From positions 2,666,001-2,730,000 of the forward strand of contig NZ_CP142860.1 in the NCBI RefSeq assembly GCF_036287215.1: a DNA stretch of 64,000 nt, written 5' to 3'. Below are positions 24,739 to 33,784 of this stretch, in pieces. A program made the position numbers and the translations under genes. Positions within the stretch are counted from its first letter, which is position 1. Every line of letters begins with the position of its first letter. The notes under the pieces were generated by a model. It was not told where the DNA came from, did no database searches, and saw nothing but the letters and a program-made list of their open reading frames with translations. The DNA comes from Caproiciproducens sp. CPB-2. Lineage in GTDB: Bacteria; Bacillota; Clostridia; Oscillospirales; Acutalibacteraceae.

Positions 24739-25545
24739 TTAATGGCCGTACCAGTTCAGGACCAGCTTTTCCAGAAGCGCCACCGCCTCATACATCACCG
24801 CCGCAACAACGGAGAGAATAATCACGCTGGCCATCACAAGATCCAGCTTGAAAACCTGGCCGCCGTAGACGATCAGATAGCCCAGCCCGGCCTTTGACAC
24901 AAGGAATTCGCCGGCAATAACGCCCACCAGGGAAAGTCCGATATTGATTTTCAAAGAATTGAATAAAGTGGAAATATTGTAGGGAAAGACCACTTTCGTA
25001 AAAATCTGCCTTTTGTTGGCGCCGAAGGTCGCGGCCATCCGGATATATTCGTTATCGGTATGGCGGAATCCGTTGAGCATTTCCAGCACGGTGACAATCA
25101 GCGAAATGGCCAGAGCCATAAAAATAATGGCTCTCGTCCCCGCGCCGACGATCACAATGATCACCGGGCCGAGCGCGATTTTCGGCAGGCTGTTCAAAAC
25201 CACCAGATACGGTTCGCTCACCTTGGACGCAAAGCTGCTCCACCACAGGGCAATCGCCAAAAGGGTGCCGAAAACGACCCCCAGCAGAAAGCCAACCAGC
25301 GTTTCATAAACCGTTACGCCCATGTGCAGGAACAGGTCGTTCTGCGCCATGTTCAGAAAGGTCTGCCAGATGCGGGACGGCTGGCTCAGAATAAAGCTGT
25401 CGATCCAGCCCAGCCTTGCGGTGATTTCCCATTGGGCAATAAAAATGACCAGAACGGCGATCTGACAGAAGCGGATCATCTGCTTCCTGCGTTTTTTTTT
25501 CTTCAGGTATTTTGTACGCTCTTGAGAAAGGACAGGTTTATTCAT
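24739..25545 (-). CDS. ABC importer permease (NitT/TauT type)
   Basis: 268 residues with about six predicted membrane helices (first at about 23-42). The cytoplasmic EAA loop that contacts the ATPase is visible as RMAATFGANKRQIFTKVVFP near residue 170. It matches SsuC/TauC/ThiX-type permeases. Its start overlaps the end of the ATPase gene by 8 bp, so the two are translationally coupled. A very basic N terminus (KKKKRRK) precedes the first helix. Confidence 0.9.
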   Translation of the reverse strand: MNKPVLSQERTKYLKKKKRRKQMIRFCQIAVLVIFIAQWEITARLGWIDSFILSQPSRIWQTFLNMAQNDLFLHMGVTVYETLVGFLLGVVFGTLLAIALWWSSFASKVSEPYLVVLNSLPKIALGPVIIVIVGAGTRAIIFMALAISLIVTVLEMLNGFRHTDNEYIRMAATFGANKRQIFTKVVFPYNISTLFNSLKINIGLSLVGVIAGEFLVSKAGLGYLIVYGGQVFKLDLVMASVIILSVVAAVMYEAVALLEKLVLNWYGH

Positions 25546-26311
25546 CGGCTGACAGCTCTTTCCATATATGATCGAAATACACTCTGAATTTTGGGTTGTT
25601 TCTGCAGCTCAGAGGCGTTCTGTTTTCGTCCTCAAAATCGACTTCAAGGATTTCCTTTACCCGGGCGGGCCGGGCGCTCAGAACCATGATCTTATCGCCC
25701 ATGCTGATGCTTTCGGGAATGTCGTGCGTCACCATGACGGTCGTAACCTTTTCCTTTTTTAAAATCCGGTAGACGTCGTCGGTTACAGTCAGCCGCGTCT
25801 GGTAATCCAATGCGGAAAAAGCCTCATCCAGCAATAAAATATCGGGATTGATCGCCAAAGTGCGGATCAGCGCCACTCTTTGCCGCATTCCTCCCGACAG
25901 CTGCGCCGGATATTTATCCCGGAACTCATAGAGCCCGTAGGTTTTTAAAAGCTGGACCGCCCTTTCCCTGTTTTCGGGGGAGAGCATCTTCCTTACTTCC
26001 AGGCCGAAAAGCACATTCCTGTAAATGGTCCGCCAGTCCAGCAGATTGTCGCGCTGAAGCATATACCCGATGTGGGGAGAAGTCCCCACGATTTTTTCTC
26101 CGTTTACAAACACTTCGCCGGCAGTCGGTTTCAACAGGCCGGCGATAATTGAAAGCAAGGTGGACTTTCCGCAGCCGCTTGGCCCGACAATGCTGACAAA
26201 TTCTCCTTTTTCCACAACAAAGCTGATATTGTCCAGAGCGGTTATTTCTCCGTTTTCCGCCTGATAAGTCGCCTCTATATTCTGAACCCGGAGTACGTCC
26301 AACGGTATCAC
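25538..26311 (-). CDS. ABC importer ATPase (NitT/TauT type)
   Basis: 257 residues. Walker A GPSGCGKST (about residue 43), Q-loop YMLQRDNLLDW, signature LSGGMRQR and Walker B DILLLDEAFSALD are intact, as is the H-loop VTHDI. The sequence groups with SsuB/TauB/ThiZ ATPases. It is the first gene of the operon, ahead of permease and binding protein. The 311-bp region up to the divergent gene at 26623 holds the promoters of both directions. Confidence 0.93.
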   Translation of the reverse strand: MIPLDVLRVQNIEATYQAENGEITALDNISFVVEKGEFVSIVGPSGCGKSTLLSIIAGLLKPTAGEVFVNGEKIVGTSPHIGYMLQRDNLLDWRTIYRNVLFGLEVRKMLSPENRERAVQLLKTYGLYEFRDKYPAQLSGGMRQRVALIRTLAINPDILLLDEAFSALDYQTRLTVTDDVYRILKKEKVTTVMVTHDIPESISMGDKIMVLSARPARVKEILEVDFEDENRTPLSCRNNPKFRVYFDHIWKELSADE

Positions 26312-26522
26312 CTCATCTTTGCGTTCATTTTTTCAAGGGACATGTGCGCAGTAAAAATAGTTCGCCTTTGGTATAAAATATGTAAAATAGAGAGATTTGT
26401 GAAAATACATCTGCCCGCGCGTCCTCATAAAACGAAGAATTTCTCTTCCGTTTTTTATGCTCCCGGAAAAAACGACGTCGAAAGAAAGCGCTTTCTGCCG
26501 AAGGAGCGGGGGAAATATCCGG

Positions 26523-26556
26523 TTGAAAAAAATGAAATCCGTGTTACTATAGTAAC
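26523..26556 (+). promoter_or_regulatory. Promoter with overlapping palindromic operator before the cysteine desulfurase gene
   Basis: TTGAAA (26523-26528), 16-bp spacer, TACTAT (26545-26550). A perfect 14-bp palindrome GTTACTATAGTAAC (26543-26556) covers the -10 box, a good place for a repressor. The start codon is 67 bp beyond. The rest of 26312-26522 shows nothing I can name. Confidence 0.5.
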
Positions 26557-26622
26557 GTGTATAAAGTGTAAAAACTTGTCAAGCGTCGAGAAATTGCGCA
26601 CCTGGAAGAAGAGAGGACTTTT

Positions 26623-27744
26623 ATGATTTATCTTGACTATGCGGCCAACACACCGGCCTGCGAAGAAGCCCTGCGGACGTTCTGCGACGTGACGCGGGAG
26701 TATATTGCGAACCCGAATTCGCCCCACCCGCTCGGGCTGGCGGCAAAGGAACGGCTGGACAGGGCGACGGAGGAGATCGCCGGCATCCTGCATGTAAAAG
26801 CGGAGGAGATCATCTATACCTCCGGCGCAAGCGAGTCCAACAACCTTGCCGTGAAAGGCGCCGCCGGACAGTATCAGGCATACGGCAAACACATTATTAC
26901 CACATGGCTGGAACACTCTTCGGTAAACGGGGCGATGGCGGCCCTGCAGAACCGCGGCTTTGAGATCGAATATGTGGACATCGATGAAAACGGCCTTGTG
27001 GACCTGGAGCATTTGAAAGAGCTTCTGCGGGACGACACCATTCTGGTTTCCGTCTGCTATGTGGACAGCGAAATCGGAATCCGCCAGCAGATCGGCCAAA
27101 TCGCCGAAGCCCTGTCCGGCTATCCCCGCTGCCTGTTCCATGTGGACGCCACGCAGGCGGCGGGAAAAATTCCCTTGGAAATAGAAAACGTGGACCTAAT
27201 GACCTTTGCGCCCCACAAATTTTACGGGCTGAACGGCTGCGGCGTACTGGTGAAAAAGGGAAACGTGCTGCTGGAGCCGCAGATTCACGGCGGGACAAGC
27301 ATCACCCCGTTCCGCAGCGGCACCCCCGCGCTGGGCCTGATCGCCTCCACGGCGCAGGCGCTCAAAACGGCGGTGGAAAACGGGGAAGAACGCTACGAAA
27401 CGGTGTCGGGCATGAACCGGCAGCTGCGGGACGCTTTCAAAAAATACCCCAGGGTCCGCATCAACAGTACAAAGGAATCCGTCCCGTTCATCCTGAATAT
27501 CAGTATTGCGGGAGCGAAGGCGGAGCAGTTTCAGTCGGCGCTGGCCGGGCGGGGCATCTGCCTTTCCACCAAATCGGCCTGCTGCGCGGCAAACACCCCT
27601 TCCCGCCCGGTCTACGCGCTGACAAAGGACCGGCGCGCGGCGCTCTCGACCCTGCGCATCAGCCTGAGCCACCTGACCATGCAGGAGGAAATCGGGACTT
27701 TTTTGAAGGCCTTTGACGAATGCTACCGGCAATTTGTAAAATAG
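26623..27744 (+). CDS. Cysteine desulfurase (NifS/IscS-like)
   Basis: 373 residues, class V PLP aminotransferase fold. SGASESNNLAVKG (about residue 68), the HVDATQAAGK segment and the PLP lysine in FAPHKFYGLNGCG (about residue 193) are present. The catalytic cysteine lies in a CLSTKSACCA loop near residue 315. It takes sulfur from cysteine as a persulfide for cofactors or tRNA thiolation. The next gene, 10 bp downstream, is a TtcA-like thiolation ATPase, so tRNA modification is the likely use. It belongs to the group often annotated as cysteine desulfurase family protein rather than to the iron-sulfur-cluster IscS of an isc operon. Confidence 0.92.
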   Translation: MIYLDYAANTPACEEALRTFCDVTREYIANPNSPHPLGLAAKERLDRATEEIAGILHVKAEEIIYTSGASESNNLAVKGAAGQYQAYGKHIITTWLEHSSVNGAMAALQNRGFEIEYVDIDENGLVDLEHLKELLRDDTILVSVCYVDSEIGIRQQIGQIAEALSGYPRCLFHVDATQAAGKIPLEIENVDLMTFAPHKFYGLNGCGVLVKKGNVLLEPQIHGGTSITPFRSGTPALGLIASTAQALKTAVENGEERYETVSGMNRQLRDAFKKYPRVRINSTKESVPFILNISIAGAKAEQFQSALAGRGICLSTKSACCAANTPSRPVYALTKDRRAALSTLRISLSHLTMQEEIGTFLKAFDECYRQFVK

Positions 27745-27753
27745 AGGGACAAT

Positions 27754-28587
27754 ATGGAAAAATATCAACAGGTGGAAACCAGTATCATCAAAAAATACCG
27801 CAGGGCAATCTGGATTCCGTTCATCGCGGCCATTAAGGACTACCGTCTGATTCAGCCGGGCGACCGGATCGCGGTGTGCATATCCGGAGGAAAAGACTCC
27901 ATGCTGATGGCGAAATGCGTCCAGCATTTACAGAAGTACAGCGATTTTCCGTTCGGGGCGGAATATCTGGTGATGGACCCGGGCTACAATCAGGGAAACC
28001 GGCAGCGGATCGTCGACAACGCCGAAGCGCTCCGGATTCCGATTCGAATTTTTGAGACAAAAATCTTTGATATCGTGGCAAAAACGGAACAGTCGCCCTG
28101 CTACCTGTGCGCCAAAATGCGCAGAGGGCACCTGTATAAGCAGGCGCAGGAGCTGGGCTGCAACAAAATCGCGCTGGGGCACCATTTTGACGACGTCATC
28201 GAAACGATTCTGATGAGCATGCTGTACGGCGCGGAAATCAAAACCATGATGCCCAAGCTGCACAGCACCAATTTCGCCGGGATGGAGCTGATCCGCCCGC
28301 TGTACAGGGTCAAGGAGGCCGACATCCTTGCCTGGAGGCGCTACAACGACCTTCAGTTCATCCAGTGCGCCTGCCGGTTTACGGAAAACTGCGTGCTGGG
28401 CGACAACGGCGGCGTTTCCAAGCGGCAGGAGATGAAAGAGCTGATCAAAAAGTTCCGGAAGACCAGCCCGCACATCGATCAGAATATCTTCCACAGCATT
28501 CACAACGTCAATCTGGAAACGGTCATCGGCTACCGCAAAGGCGGAAAGCAGCACAGCTTTCTGGACGATTACGACAGCGAGGGCTGA
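27754..28587 (+). CDS. TtcA/TilS-type PP-loop tRNA thiolation ATPase
   Basis: 277 residues. The PP-loop SGGKDSMLMA is near residue 47. A CYLCAKMRRG motif (CxxC, about residue 115) and a later cysteine in CACRFT (about residue 205) match the three cluster-binding cysteines of TtcA, which inserts sulfur at tRNA cytidine 32. HHFDDVIETILM also fits the family. Translationally close to the desulfurase gene upstream. The exact nucleoside modified cannot be deduced; related ATPases act on other positions. Confidence 0.88.
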   Translation: MEKYQQVETSIIKKYRRAIWIPFIAAIKDYRLIQPGDRIAVCISGGKDSMLMAKCVQHLQKYSDFPFGAEYLVMDPGYNQGNRQRIVDNAEALRIPIRIFETKIFDIVAKTEQSPCYLCAKMRRGHLYKQAQELGCNKIALGHHFDDVIETILMSMLYGAEIKTMMPKLHSTNFAGMELIRPLYRVKEADILAWRRYNDLQFIQCACRFTENCVLGDNGGVSKRQEMKELIKKFRKTSPHIDQNIFHSIHNVNLETVIGYRKGGKQHSFLDDYDSEG

Positions 28588-28699
28588 GTTTCCCCTGAAT
28601 CAGCACTCTCACGAAAAATTCAACCCGGCTTCACCTTCCGGTCACAGCGGCAGGATATCCTAAACAGTATCAACATGGATTGGATTGTGAAGGGAAAGT

Positions 28700-30760
28700 A
28701 TGAAAAATCTACGGGTTTTCAGGGACTTTATCAGAAGCCCCTTTCAGAAAAAATACCGATACGTTTACGCGCTGGCGGCGATTGCCGCACTGTCCTTCGG
28801 ACTGAATTTTTACGCGATCTCCCGGCTGGGATACGGAAACGCCTACTACGCGGCCGCAATCAAAAGCATGACGCAGAGCTTTCATAATTTTTTCTTCGTC
28901 TCTTTTGACCCGGCGGGGATGGTGTCGGTCGACAAGCCGCCGCTTGCCCTGTGGATACAGGCGCTTTTCGTGCTGGTATTCGGCTACCACGGCTGGGCGA
29001 TGCTTTTGCCGCAGGCGCTTGCCGGAACCGGGGCGTGCCTGATGATGTACGTTCTGGTCTCCAGATATTCCGGCCGTCCGGCGGGTCTGATTTCCGCTCT
29101 GGTCCTTGCGCTGACCCCCGCCGTCGTCGTGGCTTCGCGCAACAACACTATGGATATGCAGCTCGTCTTTGTCCTGCTCCTTACGGTCCGGTACCTTTTT
29201 AAAGGAATCGAGACCGGAAAATGGCACAGCCTGTTTGCGGCCGCCCTGTTTGTAGGGCTGGGCTTCAACATCAAAATGCTGCAGGCCTATATGATCCTTC
29301 CGGCAATGGGTATCGTTTATCTCCTGTTCTCCAGAGAAAAGGTCTGGCGTCGGATTCTGGCGAGCGTCATCAGCCTTGTCATCGTCGCCGCCGTATCGTT
29401 TGCCTGGGTGATCGCGGTGGACCTGTATCCGTCCGAAAGCCGCCCTTACATCGGCAGCTCTACGGACAACACGGTCATGGAGCTGATCGTCGGCCATAAC
29501 GGCCTTGAGCGGATTTACGGCGGCGGGGACGGAAACTTTGGCGGAACCGGGACCGACGGCGGTTTCCAGGGCGGCGGCCGTTTTGACGGAAACGGACAGG
29601 GGGCGCCGAACCGCTCCCGGGACGGCAGCACGGGCAACGGCGCGCCGCCGTCCATGAACGGGCAGGACGGCACGGGCCGGACCGGCGGGATGGCGCGGGG
29701 CGGCCAGACACGGGGCGCGGTTGGCAATGACATCGGCACCGCGGGCGTGCTGCGGCTGTGGACCGACAGCATGTACGGTCAGGCTTCCTGGCTGATCGTG
29801 CTGGCTCTGTTCGGCATTGCGGCCTCCCTGCGGAAATGGAGCCTGAAAAGGCCGGACATCCGGCAGGGCGCACTGCTTTTCTGGGTCCTCTTGCTTGTTA
29901 CCATGCTGATTTTCTTCAGCTTTGCGAGTTTCTACCATCGGTATTACCTGTGCATGCTGGCGCCCGGAATCGCCGCGCCGGTCGGAATCGGCTTTGTTGA
30001 AATGCTGAAAGCTTACCGCTCGAAATCCGGCTGGAGGCAATGGCTGCTCCCCATCTCTTTTCTTGCGGCCTTCGCCATAGAAGGGTGGTATGTGTGGAGC
30101 TACTCCGATCTGAGGACATGGCTGATTCCCATTATGGTTGTCGCCGGCTCCGCCGCGCTGATTCTGATGCTCCTTTCTTTCTTCCGCCCGAAACGGCTTA
30201 CGCTTTTTGCCGCGGCGGGATGTATGCTGGCCGCCGTGCTGGCGGGGCCGCTCTACTGGTCGCTCACCGCGGTGCTCTATGTTCCCCAGAACGTGACCAT
30301 GCCCTACGCCGGGCCGGAGCTTGCCTCGACGGAAGAGACTTTGGGCATGACGCCGAACCAGGAGACCTTCACCGTAAGCGACAGTAATACCCTCGCCCTT
30401 GAAAACTATCTGGTAGCCCATTACAGGGAAGGCAGCTATCTGGTCGTTGGCCAGAAAGCGAACGACGTCGCGGCCTTTATCGTGGACACGGGGCTGCCCG
30501 CGGTCGCCTACGGCGGTTTTCTGGGATCCGATGAGGCGCTGACTCTCGACAAGCTGAAACAGCTGGTCAGCGAAGGGAAAGTCACCTACTTCCTTGTGTC
30601 GGAGCAAAGCGGTATGGCGAGAGGTTCCAACTCCGAAATCACCTCCTATGTGAAGGAAAATGCGGTGCTCGTTGACCCGTCCGAATACGGCGGTGACACC
30701 GGGTCCTCCGCGTCCGGCACACAGTCGTCTTACTCCCTCTACTGCTTTCAGCAGTCGTAA
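28700..30760 (+). CDS. GT39-family membrane glycosyltransferase (ArnT/PMT-like)
   Basis: 686 residues with about 12 predicted membrane helices in the first 530 residues. The extracytoplasmic loop 1 has the acidic pair and VDKPPLALWIQALF motif typical of GT39/ArnT-like transferases that use polyprenyl-linked sugars. A Gly/Asn/Arg/Asp-rich loop without structure lies at about 270-350. The soluble C-terminal part (about 540-680) resembles the end of YkcB-type proteins. It probably transfers a sugar to a cell-envelope acceptor. It appears monocistronic, with a 112-bp gap after the TtcA-like gene. Confidence 0.85.
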   Translation: MKNLRVFRDFIRSPFQKKYRYVYALAAIAALSFGLNFYAISRLGYGNAYYAAAIKSMTQSFHNFFFVSFDPAGMVSVDKPPLALWIQALFVLVFGYHGWAMLLPQALAGTGACLMMYVLVSRYSGRPAGLISALVLALTPAVVVASRNNTMDMQLVFVLLLTVRYLFKGIETGKWHSLFAAALFVGLGFNIKMLQAYMILPAMGIVYLLFSREKVWRRILASVISLVIVAAVSFAWVIAVDLYPSESRPYIGSSTDNTVMELIVGHNGLERIYGGGDGNFGGTGTDGGFQGGGRFDGNGQGAPNRSRDGSTGNGAPPSMNGQDGTGRTGGMARGGQTRGAVGNDIGTAGVLRLWTDSMYGQASWLIVLALFGIAASLRKWSLKRPDIRQGALLFWVLLLVTMLIFFSFASFYHRYYLCMLAPGIAAPVGIGFVEMLKAYRSKSGWRQWLLPISFLAAFAIEGWYVWSYSDLRTWLIPIMVVAGSAALILMLLSFFRPKRLTLFAAAGCMLAAVLAGPLYWSLTAVLYVPQNVTMPYAGPELASTEETLGMTPNQETFTVSDSNTLALENYLVAHYREGSYLVVGQKANDVAAFIVDTGLPAVAYGGFLGSDEALTLDKLKQLVSEGKVTYFLVSEQSGMARGSNSEITSYVKENAVLVDPSEYGGDTGSSASGTQSSYSLYCFQQS

Positions 30761-30801
30761 GTAAGGACTGTGCCTTATAAAAGACTTTCCGGACAAAAAA
30801 A

Positions 30802-30849
30802 CAGGCGCGGGCTTCGGGTGGTCCTTTCGGACTCCGGGGCCTGCGCCTG
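30802..30849 (-). terminator. Terminator after the holin gene
   Basis: CAGGCGCGGGC (from 30802) pairs with GCCTGCGCCTG (to 30849), and on the minus strand seven Ts follow (30801 downward). It lies 17 bp past the holin stop codon. It may also slow transcription arriving from the convergent GT39 gene. Confidence 0.8.
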
Positions 30850-30866
30850 ATCTGTTATAAACGGTT

Positions 30867-31301
30867 CTAATCGATTTTGCTTTCCACCTGTGATTTTAAG
30901 GCGCTCGCTATTTTCATCAAAAACGGCGGCAGCGCCACGCCGATATCGGATATGTTTTCCAGAATGCTGATGACCTCGTTGCAGATCAGCCACACCGCGG
31001 CAAGCGACGCGACAGCAAAGCCGAAATGCAGCTCCGTTCCGGCCCGCTGCGCCGCATACGCAAGCAGGCAGTCCAGAATTGCGCCCACCGCCACCAGAAG
31101 CCACATGCTTATCTTTTTCGCAATCCCGCGAAAGCTTTTGTAGCTGCTGATCTTCTGGTCGCGGAATTTCGCCGCGGCCAGGCCGGTAGCGTAGTCAATG
31201 ACGTTTACCGCTGCGAGCAGCAGCACCGGAACGGCCAGCACGCCCAGCCATGCGGACAGCGCGGCGAATATCGCGATCACGGCCGCTTTCCATTTTTCCA
31301 T
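30867..31301 (-). CDS. Phage-type holin (Phage_holin_4/TcdE-like family)
   Basis: 144 residues. Starts MEKWKAAVIAIFAALSAWLG and has three to four hydrophobic segments, with the family landmark VIDYATGLAAA near residue 37 and RGIAKKISMWLLV near 60. Holins make membrane holes that release endolysin. It follows the lysozyme gene by 14 bp on the same strand. No other phage structural gene is nearby, so the pair may be a prophage remnant or a recruited release module. Confidence 0.88.
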   Translation of the reverse strand: MEKWKAAVIAIFAALSAWLGVLAVPVLLLAAVNVIDYATGLAAAKFRDQKISSYKSFRGIAKKISMWLLVAVGAILDCLLAYAAQRAGTELHFGFAVASLAAVWLICNEVISILENISDIGVALPPFLMKIASALKSQVESKID

Positions 31302-31315
31302 TTCTTATCCCCTCT

Positions 31316-32221
31316 CTACTGAATTTTGAACTTGAATCGCCGCAGGGGCTTTTCGCCGGATACGGAGGTATAGATCCCCGTCTCCTGTCCGGACTGTCCC
31401 ACGGCCACCACCGCAAACAGCTGAATGTTCCCGGTGCGGGGGAACGGCACGATGGCCGCGACCCCGCCCGTCCCGGCGGTAAGAGTCACCGGCTGGGGGG
31501 AGGCGGTTTTTACAACATAGTACGTCCCGTGCGCGTAGGAAATATCCATTGTGGTATCGATCTCCACAATGGTACTGACCTGCACCGGATAACCGTTATA
31601 GCCCCCGGCGGGGATGATGGCCGGATAATTCTGGAAGGACTCATCCGTGTCCACTTTTCCGCCGATGCCCGGAACCGTTCCCGTCGAGCCGGTCTGCCGG
31701 ATGGCGCAGGGGTAATCCGGCTCCCCGCTGTAATCGGCGAGCCACACGTCATAGGCCTTTAAAGTAGCCGCGCTGAATCTGCCGGACCGGATGAAATCAT
31801 TGTTCGTATAAAGCGCGGCATACCATCCGTCCGCCTTCATCCGCTCCAGAAACGCGCGGCCCATGCCGTCGATCTGAGCATTGTCCGGATCGACGCCCTG
31901 TTCGTTTGCGTAGCGGATCGAATCGTACTCGTAATCAAACGCGATCGGAAAGTCCAGCTTCCCTTTATAGGACGCAAGGACCTTCTTACAGACCTCCGCC
32001 TCGGTCTGAGCGTCCGCCGCGGACACCGCGTAACTGAACCAGTATGCGCCGACATGCAGACTGTGGGAAAGCGCACCCCGGACATTCTCTTCAAATTTTG
32101 GGTCCTTCTGGCTGATCCGGTTTCCGTATCCGGCGCGGACCATTACAAATTCGATTCCGGAAGCCGCCACCCTGCCCCAGTCAATGGTGCCGTTATGCTT
32201 GCTGACATCGATACCCCTCAT
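31316..32221 (-). CDS. GH25 family lysozyme (endolysin-like)
   Basis: 301 residues. Residues 1-200 are a GH25 muramidase domain: RGIDVSKHNGTIDW at the start, and the catalytic acids in FDYEYD near residue 95. The last ~100 residues form a beta-rich tail ending RRFKFKIQ that could bind cell wall; I do not recognise it. There is no signal peptide, which fits export through the neighbouring holin. Start: ATG at 32221 behind GGAGGG. Confidence 0.9.
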   Translation of the reverse strand: MRGIDVSKHNGTIDWGRVAASGIEFVMVRAGYGNRISQKDPKFEENVRGALSHSLHVGAYWFSYAVSAADAQTEAEVCKKVLASYKGKLDFPIAFDYEYDSIRYANEQGVDPDNAQIDGMGRAFLERMKADGWYAALYTNNDFIRSGRFSAATLKAYDVWLADYSGEPDYPCAIRQTGSTGTVPGIGGKVDTDESFQNYPAIIPAGGYNGYPVQVSTIVEIDTTMDISYAHGTYYVVKTASPQPVTLTAGTGGVAAIVPFPRTGNIQLFAVVAVGQSGQETGIYTSVSGEKPLRRFKFKIQ

Positions 32222-32364
32222 GGTTGCCCTCCATTCAAATCACTCTATATCACAGTAATATTCAGGATAAAATGGTACTGTTCAGGCTAATTTTTGAAAT
32301 GTTTTTTATCGCTTACAAAGAATGGCATGCCGTAATTTTCAGAGGGAAAACATCGCATAAAAAA

Positions 32365-32400
32365 CGCACCCGGACGGGTTTTCAGGCCGTTCCGGGTGCG
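32365..32400 (-). terminator. Terminator after the YbaK-like gene
   Basis: CGCACCCGGA (32365-32374) pairs with TCCGGGTGCG (32391-32400); TTTTTT follows on the minus strand. It lies 69 bp past the stop codon at 32469. The remaining part of 32222-32468 shows nothing else. Confidence 0.75.
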
Positions 32401-32468
32401 GTTGGATTTCATGAAATTTTATAATGTGAATTTTTTTCACTTATGTGATACACAGGCAGATTGCAAAA

Positions 32469-33026
32469 TTACAGTGTGACAAAGACCGGTTCATGCTCCA
32501 CAAAGGGAAGGAATTTTTCAAGCAGGTCGGCCGTCCTGATTTTCAGGCTGGAGGTATTGATGCACGGATGGCACCCGAAATATTCAGACTGCGCCACCTC
32601 CCGGTCAATCAGGAGCCGGACTCGCTTTCCGGCGTCGTTCATCAGGCCCATCACGCTGACGGAACCCGGCGTGACCTTCAAATATTCCTCCATGCGTTCG
32701 GCGTCCGCAAAAGACAGGCGGGAACTGCCGATCTGCGCGGAAAGATCTTTCGTTCGAAACTCCTTCTTGCCCGGCATCATCAGAAGGTAAAAGTCCGTTT
32801 TCTGCCGGTTGCACAGGAACAGGTTTTTGCAGATATCCACCCCGAGGATTTGCCCTACCTCGTCGCAGAAGTCCACATGACCGGCGGCGTCGTGGTCAAT
32901 GCGGGTATAAGGGATTTCCAGCCTGCCAAGCAGGTCATAGACCGCCGTCTCTCTCGGAAGCCGTTCATCCGCGGGCTTTGACGTATACAGGACGGGGTCA
33001 ATTCGTATCGAACGCAAGGTTATCAT
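32469..33026 (-). CDS. YbaK/ProX-type aminoacyl-tRNA deacylase
   Basis: 185 residues, a single YbaK-like editing domain (GIPYTRIDHD-type opening, NLFLCNRQKTDFYLLMMPG, and PGSVSVMGLMND with the conserved GxxxP region). ProX/PrdX proteins hydrolyse mischarged Ala-tRNA(Pro). The ATG at 33026 directly follows GGAGG with no spacing; the in-frame TTG at 33017 has nine bases of spacing and may be the true start. The gene is divergent from the TetR operon. Confidence 0.85.
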   Translation of the reverse strand: MITLRSIRIDPVLYTSKPADERLPRETAVYDLLGRLEIPYTRIDHDAAGHVDFCDEVGQILGVDICKNLFLCNRQKTDFYLLMMPGKKEFRTKDLSAQIGSSRLSFADAERMEEYLKVTPGSVSVMGLMNDAGKRVRLLIDREVAQSEYFGCHPCINTSSLKIRTADLLEKFLPFVEHEPVFVTL

Positions 33027-33120
33027 CCTCCGGTTTTGCCGATCAGCGGCGTACTGCCATAAATTTTACGGCAATTTTGCAGATTAGTCAAGAAAAGGGG
33101 CTTAAAAGTGTTCTGCCTGC

Positions 33121-33149
33121 TTGACAGAATCCATTTGCGGCTATATAAT
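33121..33149 (+). promoter_or_regulatory. Consensus sigma-A promoter of the TetR operon
   Basis: TTGACA (33121-33126), 17-bp spacer, TATAAT (33144-33149): both boxes are perfect. The ATG is 34 bp downstream. Regulation by the TetR product itself would be expected near this site. Confidence 0.85.
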
Positions 33150-33182
33150 GACTGTAAATTCACTGATTCAGGAGTCATTGAA

Positions 33183-33779
33183 ATGAAAAAAACAGCCCGC
33201 CAGCTGCAAAAGGAGCAGACAAGGGAGCTTTTAATCAAAACAGCCTTTGAAATGTTTTCCGAACGCGGCTTTCTCAGCACCAGAATTTCCGACATCGCCG
33301 GGGCAGCGGGAGTTTCCCACGGCACGGTATTCGTTCATTTCCCGTCGCTGGACGCCCTCATGGCGGAAGTGATCGAAGTGTATGTCGGGAAAACAGCACA
33401 GCGTACACATGAGCTTGCGGATTCCGGCCAAACCCTGCGGGAAGTGCTCCGCGCCCACCTGGACGGCATTCGGGAATACGAGCCGTTTTACACCGCGCTT
33501 GTCACGGAAAACCGTCAGCTTCCCACACAGGCCCGGGACGCCTGGATTTCTTTGCAGTCCGTGATCTCCCTGCATTTCAGCCGTGCAGCGGAGCGGGAAA
33601 TGGAAGCCGGAAAAATCCTCCGGATGCCTGTTTCCCTGCTTTTCAATCTATGGCTGGGGCTGATCCACCACTATCTTGCCAACGCGGACCTGTTCGCCCC
33701 CGGCGGGAAGGTCATCGACAGGTACGGCGAAACGCTGATCGACAGCTATCTGAAAATGGCACAAACAAAAAGGAGCTGA
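33183..33779 (+). CDS. TetR family transcriptional regulator
   Basis: 198 residues from the ATG at 33183. The N-terminal helix-turn-helix (LIKTAFEMFSERGFLSTRISDIAGAAGVSHGTVFVHF, residues about 18-55) is typical. The C-terminal ligand domain is not assignable. It heads a four-gene operon of small proteins (33183-34562). Autoregulation through the promoter just upstream is likely for the family. Confidence 0.92.
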   Translation: MKKTARQLQKEQTRELLIKTAFEMFSERGFLSTRISDIAGAAGVSHGTVFVHFPSLDALMAEVIEVYVGKTAQRTHELADSGQTLREVLRAHLDGIREYEPFYTALVTENRQLPTQARDAWISLQSVISLHFSRAAEREMEAGKILRMPVSLLFNLWLGLIHHYLANADLFAPGGKVIDRYGETLIDSYLKMAQTKRS

Positions 33780-33784
33780 AGACA

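Noticed and set aside
28709-30796. 695-codon minus-strand ORF opposite the GT39 gene
   Set aside because: Composition (Arg/Gly/His/Gln-rich) is typical of antisense frames; the plus strand encodes a coherent membrane enzyme.
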